From Acanthacorydalis orientalis (Eukaryota; Arthropoda; Insecta; Megaloptera; Corydalidae), in NCBI GenBank assembly GCA_034766995.1, contig CM068323.1, positions 22,167,346 through 22,231,345 of the forward strand: a stretch of DNA of 64,000 bases, given 5' to 3'. Within the stretch, counting starts at the first letter, position 1. Every line of letters starts with the position of its first letter. Of this stretch, positions 53,795 to 64,000 are shown piece by piece. The translations under genes and the position numbers were made by a program. The notes below the pieces were generated by a model. The model did not search any database, was not told where the DNA came from, and saw nothing but the letters and a program-made list of their open reading frames with translations.

Positions 53795-56700
53795 TATATT
53801 TTATTTACAATAAAACAGGTTGCACATAAAACAATTGTTATGCAATATGCACCTAACATATAAAGTGAAAGGGTGCTATACATATCACTGGGATGCAGAT
53901 TATAAACTAATTCTTACACAGTCTGAGAAGTCATACTTGAACACAACGAAATCAAAAACATTTCGACTCGTCTGAAATCAATTAACCCCGACCTCAACTT
54001 GTTACAGCCGAACGTTATGACGCAGCGCGACCATCACAACAGACCGCCGTTCGACTCGATATGCAGACCGTTTATAAAAAAAAAGAAATAAAAACGAAAA
54101 ACAAAAAAATACTGCGTAAGCGATAATAAACAACGTAAGATTTTACATCTGATTTTTTTCTCTATACAATTCAATTCGTAGTAACACACATTTAAACAGG
54201 TACCTATAAAAATATTTACAATAAAAAATAAATACATTCATAATATTAATAATTAAATGCACGATTCATATTTCACGTTTGTATGATGCATGATGTAGTT
54301 TAACCGCCAGGAAGGATAGAGAAGTCACTGTCCCAGTGAGCCAGACTTTAAGTTTACTTTATGGACGGCCCTGATTTACCTATGTAAGTTGCGTGTGTGA
54401 TATAATTTTCCCCCTCGCTCCTCATTATTTCTAATATGAATCTTCCAAACATGATCATCACATTTCTATACAAACAAGAGCAACTATGCGTTTAATAAAA
54501 TGTATAAAGTAAGTTTCCAACAATAATTTAAAAACATTTACATGCTTCTTTTTTATTTTCTTATAGAAATATATTTTAGTTCAACAATAATTTCTCAGTA
54601 ATCATCATTAAACAAATCGAATCGTACGGATTTGATTAATATTTTTTTTATTTTTCCTCGATTTTACACAAACAAGCCGCACAGCATAATCTCCAACGTA
54701 ACTATTACATTTTTCCTTAATACACTTTACGTTCTGTTGGAAAACCTCCGTTTATTAATAAAAAATATTATATCTACAGTGAAAATTTTGATTTTCCAAT
54801 AGTTTATATTTTTGTCCACAACCAGCCGTTATATCATGATACATGATATCTCTTGAATTCTCTTAATAATTGACCACCACAAAAAAAAATATTAAAGTAT
54901 TGTTTCAAGAAACCCTAATTAAAATCTGCAATATGCTTAAAAAATCACTAATCAATTACACAAATATTTATATATGTATAATATATACATGAGGCCAAGC
55001 GGTATTCTACATGCCTAAAACTATAAACTTACAACGAATTCAAAAAATCGACAAATTATGGCTTTAGATTCACGATTTACAAAATGGATTGAATGGCAAG
55101 TGCGAAAATTAACGAGAGGTCTGAAAAGAAAACAAAAAAGAAAATATGTAACTTTATCCTCACATGTTCTACTTATTTACATTTATATATGATGATAAAA
55201 TCTAGTTACTATTATCATTATAATTTCTATAATATTACAAATACTACTTATATAGATATAAAAGTTTTGAATTCATTAAATATAATAAATAATTTATTCA
55301 TAAGCTGATCTTCTTGAATACTTTTACATACTTTTGATCTTGACTTTTATATATATAAATATTATAAACGTAATACTGTTTCAGATTCAGTATTCATTTA
55401 CAAATCGTGCGATTATTGTAAACAAATTTACACATACGTTTTTCTAATAGAAACAAAACAAACAATTATAAAATGAAACCCTGTTACATACTATAACCTT
55501 ATAAGTGATAAACCGATATTCATACAAATATAACAACGAACCAAAATGAAAACAAAAATACTCTGTGAAAATATACTAACATATATTTATTACTTTTACT
55601 ACTGTTGTGAATGCAATAAAAAGATTATTATTGTACGATTACTTTTTACAACATTACTGTGTATTATTATATTAAAATATGTATTCTTAAAAACAATATT
55701 TTTTTGAAAATTAACTCTTACACGAACAAAAAATACGTCGAATTCATAACTAGTCTATAGCTTTACGTATCAATCCATACAAAAGTGTGTTAAATTGTCA
55801 AGTGCGTATTCTTTCAAATTCTCATTTAGATTAATAATAATTAAATGTGTTTTAAACAAAAATAAACTACAGGCGAAAATTGAAGTCAATAATTATTATG
55901 AATATAAATGGAAACATTTTTACTGGTTTTATATATTATAGTGTTTATAATTTATTAATACAGAATTGTCAAAGAATCAAATTAATAATATAAACATAAG
56001 ATAAATACACTTATACAAATATTTTCAGTACTTCCATACATATTTCTGATATAGAATTATTTTACTTTCGAAACTCAAATATATTGACACAATTTAGTTC
56101 TATCATTGTTACTAAATTTACTTTCTCTAATCATTTTTTTTATTCACACCACGAAACATTTTCTAATCAGTTATAGATAATTTACACTTGTCATTTATAC
56201 ACATTTCAATCGCAAATCTATTATCGTCAGAGCGACAAAATGGCTATTATTAAAATTAATCTTTCATACATATCTTATACACTGATATATATATCTTTCT
56301 TTACTACAAACTCCAACAAGTAAAATTCTTTCATTATGATTATTTTTCATATTACTGTGTAACACTAATTTATTATTTAGAAAACTTAACTATTGCTGTG
56401 GTACTATACTATCTGAAGTGCATTGGAATTACATATATTTTTAGTCGATTGTTTATTTTTATACTCACTAATCATATGTGTCGATCTAAAAATGTTAGAA
56501 TCATTCGTCAAGGTCGAAATCTTTTAAAGACATTATTTATAATTAATGGGACGATGAGACGTGTTACAGATGTGCGTTTTTAATTTATTTATATAATGGT
56601 TGTTAATTAAATTAAATGTAAATTATATATAATCTATTCAATATAGATTTAAATAACGAACAAATTGTTATATAAACAAATTAACGTGTCTACAATACAC

Positions 56701-58880
56701 CTCTACGTGTTCTTAAAACGTTTTGACCTTCACAAGTGCTTAAAAAATTCTTTACAATGACACATACAATATCTTTATCACGTATGAAAATAAATAAGAA
56801 ATAAACATACACAAATTCAAACATTGAAAATAGTTCATACAGGACCACAGAAACAGCATGTTTTCTTGACAATAAAATTGTGCATTGACAGTGATATGAA
56901 AAACAACCACAAGGAAAGAGCGAGCTGTTAATGATACGTTAAACAAATATACTTAGATACAAGAATTAGAGATATTGTATACGGAAAATGATATGTATTA
57001 AAAATGTACATTCATAATTATTCAGATAGCAAATTCATTATAAAATACTTTGGGAGGCTTCTTCAAAATTTAAATCAGCAACAAATTATTTTTTTCGCGA
57101 ATTAATTCCTAGTACACACTATTATTTTATTTGTTATGAACTTTACATTAAATACAATAATTAATACTGTTATTTTTAAATGTAAATGATTTGTACTAAA
57201 CATAAGATGTCTATACTAAATGTCTCACATACTAAATGTAAATGCAATGGTTCTATCTTTTCAATTCAAAAACGCATAGGAATAAAACGTACTAATTAAT
57301 TAAATATCACTTAACAGTACTCAAATAATATAAATATTAATGTTCAGAACCTGAAAAATCCTATTCAAATAATTAATGACTCCTCCTAAATAAAGAAAGA
57401 TAGTTAACTAATGTAAAACTATAGACTAGTATTTTTATTCTAATTCAAATAGTTGCGCGTAATTAAAAAAAGGTACTCTTTTTTAAATGTTCTGTTTAAT
57501 CAGCTATCATTCCACATCCTTAAATTAATACAAACACTTGGTTAAGTAGTTAAGAAGATTGAAGAAAAAAACAATAAAATTATATACGGTCAACTAATTT
57601 ATGATTAAATCACTAATATGTTTTTATAATGTATCTTTTTATAAAATGTGCGTTTTTTATACAATAGAGTATTAGCTCTTTGTAGAAAAATGTACCAAAG
57701 TGGCAGTGACAATCTCACTCCCTTTTTGTTTCATTTTTACCTTCAGTTTAATTTTACAAATATAGATAGTGGCTACAAAAAATATATAAATACGATTTTT
57801 TTTATATTTAGGATAGAAAAATTAATCTAGATTATTATAATTTTAGTCTATAGATTTTTACAGCACTGGTGACTTTTACTACGTCGTTAAATATTACTGC
57901 AATTAATGTTTCTTTTTTATAAAAAAGATTCAATAGTGTATAAAAAAGGTATATTTACATAGTCGTGAAAACGCACTTTTCTGTATTATACAAATGAATT
58001 ATTTATTCTTATATATGACTTTTCGTGAAATTAAGCTCAACATTTGTAAATTTACATACTTATTCAATACTATTGTACCCTAAAAATAAATATTTTAAAG
58101 AAAATATATGAACAAAAATATAAGCACTAGGAAATATTCAACAATAAAATTAATAATCTAATCTTCTTATTGTGTACGTGTGGATCGTATTTTTATTTGT
58201 CTGCTATGACTAGTTTCAATGTTTCTATTATCTTCTGGTCGTCTTAGATTCGGCTGAAATTTACCTGGATTTTAACTTCAAAAAGGAAGAAAACAATTCA
58301 TTCAAGACTGAATACGAAATAAATTCAAAACTAATCCTAGCAAATGACAAAAATAGAAATCCACAAGAATACAATAAACAGATTTGATACAAACGATCCG
58401 TAAGCATAAAAAAATAATAAATATACCGCTAAAACTAACATCAACTTCAGTAGTTTCATAATTACTGTTATGAAAATACATGTGTAAATTTGTATACAAT
58501 ATTTATATTCGATTTGTATTTGTATATTATATAATTATTTCTGTACATTTGTTTCTAGGGAACAAAAAAATAGACATAAGAAAATTAAACTAAAAACGTA
58601 TTAGTATTCTTTGATATAAACATATAACAATACGTGTACAAATAATTCTAATAGTATTGTTAAATATCGCCTGTAAATATCGAAAAAGTAAACACTTTAA
58701 TTATTTTTTTTTCAAACTGAAATACAATTTATGCATATAATTAAAACTTGACACATCTTCAATCTGAAACAGTATTTAAGAATTATTAAGGAAAAATATA
58801 TCATTATTCATAAGTAACACAATTCAATTAGTACCGATAATATATTAAGAACATTTAAGGAAAAAGTGAATATATATTTG

Positions 58881-58942
<62 letters not shown>

Positions 58943-59582
58943 TATGCATGTACGAATAAATGTAAAAATCCAAACTAATATAATAATGTTATTGTCATCA
59001 AAAACTGCCAGCTCATAAATATTGACTAGATATTTTACAAACTAAAAATATGTGTATGTTCCCTGCGCTGTGTACAACGTTCAGATTTTATTTATAATAG
59101 ATGCTACATCTACATCATTATAAAAAGCGCGGTTTATACTCAAAGTCCTTATATACAAAGTTGTATTTAATATTCATTAAATGTTGTTAATATTATCTAA
59201 TTTACTTAACCACAAATTTAAGATATATGATTTTTCTTTGTAATATATTTTATATAATAACTTTAAAACAAGTGTTTTCGATTATACACATCAGCTAAAT
59301 AGAACCATGCGTATAAAGACTTCGGATTATACTAACAACTTTATTTTCTCACACATACATAAATCTAAAATAATTTTATTTCTATGTAATATCCGTTTTT
59401 CCATTGGTCCAAATATACATGCATTTTTTTTATTAATTATATCCTAGAAAATAATGTGATGTAATCAATATATCACAATTAAAAAAATCGTTCAACGAAC
59501 ATTTTCATTCATGATAATATTAGATCTAGTATGGGATATACAATCTTTTTACACCGTGCTTGATTATTATTATTTATTTTTA
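53795..59582 (-). other. Possible extended 3' UTR of the PWWP gene
   Basis: No coding exon was found in this 5.8-kb block. Islands with UTR-like mixed composition lie at 53,870-54,070 and 54,290-54,430. The block ends on the minus strand in TTTTATTGTAAATAAAATAT, with AATAAA at 53805-53800. Long 3' UTRs are common in insect neural and chromatin genes, so a distal cleavage site here is plausible, but a separate transcript could equally own this end. A (TA)n array at 58883-58941 lies inside. Confidence 0.3.
58883..58941. repeat. (TA)n microsatellite, about 59 bp
   Basis: Uninterrupted TA repeat inside the possible extended 3' UTR of the PWWP gene. Confidence 0.95.
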
Positions 59583-59584
59583 TT
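59573..59584 (-). terminator. Tandem AATAAA polyadenylation signals overlapping the stop codon
   Basis: Reading the minus strand, the stop TAA (59585-59583) is followed at once by a second TAA. AATAAA hexamers occupy 59584-59579, sharing two bases of the stop, and 59578-59573. If used, the 3' UTR would be only a few tens of bases. In DNA this AT-rich the hexamers may also be coincidental. Confidence 0.35.
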
Positions 59585-61017
59585 ACTTTTGACTGCTTCT
59601 CAATCTAGTCGCATCTTTTTTAAATGGGCTTTGCGAGATCAAATTTTTTGTTTCTAGATGCGATTTTGTAATCGATTGTGATGAATCAGAACTATCGATT
59701 GTTTGTTTTTGATGTTGTTCTGACATACGATCCAGTTCGGCCATTGCTTCTTGAATTGCATTTTCCAACTGAGCATTTAGTTTACGACTTCTAAAAGTGG
59801 AAAAGAAAACAATTTTAAAATATATAAATCAGTTACAACACTATTTTAAATATTAAGTGTAGAAAATTTTCAGTTCGGAATAGAAATAAAATTTAAGAAA
59901 TTATAAAAAGAATAAAAATCATTGAGAATAAAATCATAGAAAGAAATAACTAGATAATAATCAATTTATTAAAAAATAAAAGTTATTATTGTTTTCTTTT
60001 TCAAAAACTTATCAATTAAATTGATTTGACGAAATAAAAAACAAAATAACAGAAAAATAACGTCAGAAGTAAACTGAAAATTTCGAAATATTAATAATCT
60101 GAAAATGGTACTTACTTAGTAAATTTAAACAACTATATAGAAATTAATAAAATAATAATTAATTAAATACTTTCATAAATACATACATTCAAAACATACT
60201 GGATATTTTACTATAAATATTCAACAATTATATTGTAAAATTTATAAGAATTTGGGAATTTTAAAAACAAATTTTAGATTTCATGAAAATAAACATGATA
60301 AAAATTAAATTATTTCGTACAAAACTATGAATAAACTACAGGAAAGATATTTACCTTTTACAAAAGTACTGAACTGTACTTTTTCAGATATATTTTACAT
60401 AAAAAATGTGTTTTTTAATATACATCTTAAAATTCGATATTATTACAATTATCAATTGATAAATATTATATATATATATATATAAATATAAATGATAATG
60501 AAAATGACTAATTAATATAAATTTATATAATCAAATTGATAGAATTGGAGAACACTTATTTGAAAATAAAATTATATCCAGTAAAATTTTGTATATATGT
60601 ATTATACCAGACAAATATAATTTGATATTTCAGCCTTGTGCAAAAAATATATACCAATTGAATGATCATAAAATGAATATAATAAAATGTCAATATTATA
60701 TACACTCAGGGGTGCATCTGCATATGAAAAAAAAAGATATACATATACATATTTTCGACGGATAGTCACTCACTTCCGGCATTTTTTACGAGCTCTATGG
60801 TGAGCGTCCAGGCCTTGTGTCAATGTTTGCAGAGTTGCCGGGTCGACAGCCATCGGAGTTCTATCTCCGCCGAACCATCGTACCCAGACACGACCATCGC
60901 AAGAATTTGGTCCGTCAACCAATTTGCCTGGCCAGGCAGGACAACCGCGTGCGGCGCCCCAGACGAGATCGCCGACTGCGAACACGACAGGGCTACCGGG
61001 GCCGCTGCTACGACTCT
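59583..61017 (-). CDS. sba: C-terminal exons of an MBD5/MBD6/six-banded-like PWWP-domain chromatin protein (partial)
   Basis: Two exons on the minus strand: 61017..60774 and 59790..59583, joined across a 983-bp intron (donor AA|GTGAGT, acceptor CCACTTTTAG). The first encodes a Ser/Gly/Pro linker and a PWWP domain with 'FAVGDLVWGAARGCPAWPGK' and then 'VWVRWFGGDRT'. Across the junction runs 'ARKKCRKSRKLNAQLENAI', followed by 'QEAMAELDRMSEQ' and a polar tail ending in TAA. This PWWP plus 'LE.AI.EAM.ELD.M' C-terminal helix is characteristic of MBD5/MBD6 and Drosophila six-banded, PR-DUB-associated chromatin proteins. An in-frame stop just upstream forces the acceptor at or after CCGCAG (61022-61018). 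Upstream exons lie beyond the window. Exon 61017..60774 is far richer in GC than its flanks. Confidence 0.75.
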
Positions 61018-61049
61018 CTGCGGATCAAATCCGTCTTATAGCCAAACGT

Positions 61050-62631
61050 TTCATTTTACTAATAAGGAACCTTTCCAACACCCTCCCATCCCATCAAGTT
61101 CCAAAAGCAGCTTTTCGTGCCAGGCAGTATAGCACCTCTCCGACTTTCAAAAATAACATTCAACAGATGCGATGTCGTTTTCCAAGCACATGCAACGTGT
61201 AGTTTGTGCTTGAGTTATGATTATTAAGTTAATGTAAAAATGGTTAAATGAATCTTGAGTATGGGTCTTAGAGTCCGGATAGAAAATTAAATTACTTATC
61301 TCGTATGAAAAGTTAAAATAAAAACTAATATAATGATTAACAGAGAATATCTCACAACATTGTATGCAATTACATTACAATTAAGAAATTACTAAAAATA
61401 TGAAAAATATTAACCACGCAATTATTTCTGTTAATCGCAATATTTGATTTTTAAATACATAAAAATACGTAAAAATTTTAAACGAACTGTAAGTAGTTAT
61501 TAATTAATTACATTTTTTAGGAACAATATTTTTGCAGATATTCAGATATTTATGTTAATCATTCAATTTATTTTATAACTTTTTCCACCATACATTATTT
61601 AATTCGATTAAGTAAAATTATGATTAATGAAAAAAATAAATGAAAACATTTTAATTCTCATTTCTATTTCTTTTCTTTTCTAAAATATTTAATTGATTTA
61701 TCTTGAATTCCAAGTTGATAAAACCAGTAAAATTGTGAATTTAGGAAAATTTCAAATATAAAAAATCTCAAGTTTAAAAACACTTCGACTACAATATTTA
61801 CAACACATAACCATTGTTTACTCTAATACTTATTATTGGTTAGAATTTAAATTAATGGAACAGTACTTAATGTATTTTACATTAATCAGTTTTATTTATG
61901 GAAAAAAAAATATTTTAATTCAAACTATACGATTATATCCAGACCCTAAACATAAGTGTGTTTATATTTGGTCAAATGATTGTTGTGAGTTACTTGCGGA
62001 AGAATCAAACACCAGTGGAAGAAGCTTCAAAAAATAAATGAGTATGTAATTCAATATAAAATGTATGATTTACAGCTTTTGATGGTGTGACTAACTGATA
62101 TACAAATGAAAAGTGAGTGTTGTTTTTCACAGTTGTACCTGTAAAAAAACCTTACCGATGAAAATTTCTACCTGCATCTTAACACATACTGATTCATTTA
62201 CTTTCAAATTCTTTATCACGTGTGTATATTTATATCATTAGAGGTATATATAAACACAAGGCTGAAACGTGACAAATCGCTCCTCTATTTATAACAACAC
62301 AAAGATACAATATCAAAAGAAAAAAAATAATGTATACGTACATTTGTTAATCAGTTTAAATTTCAATCTATTTCAAACTATTTTCCCACTACGAACTGAA
62401 AATAAATAACAACGAAAAATGTCCCAGATGCAGGCATCTAAATGATAAATGTGTAGAAGCACGATAAAGAATGAACATTATCGTTGGTGAGCAAAAGCGT
62501 AGCAACAAACAGCGAAATAAAATCAACCGTTAAACAATACATAGTAAAATAACAAAGATATATGCCATGCTTAAAAAATATTATACAATGCATATTATAA
62601 ATAAACTATTTACCTGTTACTTTTGTACCTA

Positions 62632-62700
<69 letters not shown>

Positions 62701-64000
62701 CAGAAAATAGCATCGTCATGCATTAATTATACTTTTTTTACAATACATGCAAAGAAAAAATAAACCTATAAACAAACATAATAAAAGAGAAAGTTAAAAG
62801 AAAGAAAACGTTTTAAACCAATTACATATTGGCATGTAATAAAATAATTAAAACAAAACAATTACCCGACTTTATAATGTTGTGTCTTGAAGTGTGAGTT
62901 TGTAAATATATGTACAATAAGATAATAATATTATTCTGTTAACCTTTTATTAAACATTTTATAAAATGTATCGTATTTATCATTTACGACATTGCAAATA
63001 AATAAAAAAGAATATCTTTCGTAAATTTGAGAATATTTTATAACAGAATTAACAGTAATTAACAATCATTCAGAATTGAAAAAAAAATACAAAATCGCAA
63101 TCATATTAAATAAGAATGCATAGAAGTGTTAAAAGATTTCATTATTTTCTAAATATACTCTTATTAAATGTTTCAGATAAAAAATTCTGTATTTTACTTA
63201 ATAAATAAATAAATATGAACTTATCTATTTTATAGGGTAATTAAGTAATAATAATAAAAACGATTTTGTACAAACTGTAAAAAAATGGCGAAAGCATGAG
63301 TACTGCACATATTTTATAAAATTCGTTTCTTTAACATGTTATAACAAATATTCTACTTATTTTTCACACATATGTAATAGATAAAAAATGATGACAATTG
63401 TAAGAAAACCGTAGAATAAAATATAAATTAAATAGTTTCATTTAATTTACGAAGACAAAAAAATAATCTTACATATTTGAAACTTATTTACTTATATCTG
63501 TAAATTTCGAGTAAATTAAAAAAGAGAAACTTAACTTTGAAATACGTTTCGTATTAGTCTTATTAACATAAACAACGCATAAATACACATTAGTTCAAAA
63601 TTAAATGCATAATGAATCAATTAAAGCAAGCGACAAATATTTCTAAATCTAATAGTTTGTAAATGTAAAGACAGGAAAATTAAATATTTAATACGATTTT
63701 TAAATACTAAGTTATACAAGAAAATAATTCAACCCCTTAAAATGAAATTCATATCATTTACAATTTAATACAAAAAGTATTAAGAACAATATGAGACTAC
63801 TATCTATACATAACATTAATTTATTTTTTTTTCAAATATTACAGCATTATATTAATAATATTGTGATTGAATTATTTATTTTTTTGTTGAAAAGTGTATG
63901 ATTTCCAACAATATTAACACAAAAATGTGAATTATTTTCGAGACTGTCATTTTAACGAGTTGAAAATAACATTGAATAAAAATAAAAAGTATAAATAATA
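61050..64000. other. AT-rich DNA upstream of the PWWP exon, presumably intron
   Basis: No further exon of the PWWP gene could be supported. A short minus-strand frame around 62,130-62,250 (a stretch like 'KVNESVCVKMQVEIFIG' ending at a GGTAAGG donor-like site) is suggestive, but no acceptor was found for it. A (TA)n array of about 65 bp lies at 62635-62699. Confidence 0.4.
62635..62699. repeat. (TA)n microsatellite, about 65 bp
   Basis: The longest uninterrupted TA repeat in the window, in the presumed intron upstream of the PWWP exon. Confidence 0.95.

Noticed and set aside
60797..61202. Plus-strand frames of 74-111 codons opposite the PWWP exon
   Set aside because: They are antisense shadows of a GC-rich coding exon with no family resemblance.
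61930..62040. Short frame 'LVFDSSASNSQQSFDQI' on the minus strand as a microexon
   Set aside because: It is too short and its splice sites are too weak to support.
62130..62250. Possible extra minus-strand exon upstream of the PWWP exon
   Set aside because: A donor-like GGTAAGG and a plausible peptide are present, but there is no acceptor and an in-frame stop closes the upstream side.
1..64000. tRNA, rRNA, CRISPR, phage or bacterial features
   Set aside because: No tRNA B-box context, rRNA-like stretch or direct-repeat/spacer array was seen; composition and introns indicate insect nuclear DNA.

Overview
The window looks like nuclear DNA from a very AT-rich insect genome, most likely a hymenopteran and probably a bee. 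The support is phase-0 introns bounded by GT-AG in small genes, an insect DUF1091/CheB-type secreted protein, a PWWP exon resembling the MBD5/MBD6/six-banded family, a mariner transposon relic, and dozens of (TA)n microsatellites separated by short islands of much higher GC. There is no sign of operons, ribosome-binding sites or other bacterial organisation, so most open frames in the window are chance readings of AT-rich, (TA)n or GC-island DNA. The species cannot be settled from the sequence.

Left end (1-3 kb): a complete four-exon gene lies on the minus strand. It encodes a 177-residue secreted DUF1091-family protein with a signal peptide, three N-glycosylation sequons, three cysteines and the family's C-terminal block. 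No exon is long enough to stand out as an open frame; the gene appears only when splice sites and phases are matched. A well-formed but non-coding exon candidate lies about 2.9 kb upstream (5.8-5.9 kb) and could be a 5' UTR exon.

Middle (3-53 kb): no gene could be built. This is AT-rich intergenic or intronic DNA with roughly 45 (TA)n arrays. It is punctuated by GC-richer islands (for example 6.5, 12.5-12.9, 15.2, 27.3-27.6, 31.3-31.7, 35.6-35.9, 44.6-45.0, 47.4-48.1, 50.0-50.5 and 51.5-52.0 kb). The islands carry palindromes, E-boxes and homeodomain-like sites and read like cis-regulatory elements. There are two mobile-element fossils: the left end of a mariner element (39.74-40.08 kb), with its terminal repeat and part of a transposase helix-turn-helix, and the 3' end of what resembles an RTE/Rex-type non-LTR retrotransposon (43.9-44.1 kb) whose tail runs straight into a (CA)n(TA)n microsatellite. 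One isolated 75-bp exon candidate with strong splice sites lies at 50,474-50,548 on the plus strand.

Right end (53.8-61 kb): the last two coding exons of an MBD5/MBD6/six-banded-like chromatin gene lie on the minus strand. A strikingly GC-rich exon encodes the PWWP domain, and a short AT-rich last exon encodes the conserved C-terminal helix and a polar tail. Upstream exons, including any methyl-CpG-binding-like domain, must lie beyond 64 kb. Tandem AATAAA signals overlap the stop codon, while UTR-like islands continue to a second polyadenylation-type sequence near 53.8 kb, so the gene may use both short and very long 3' UTRs.
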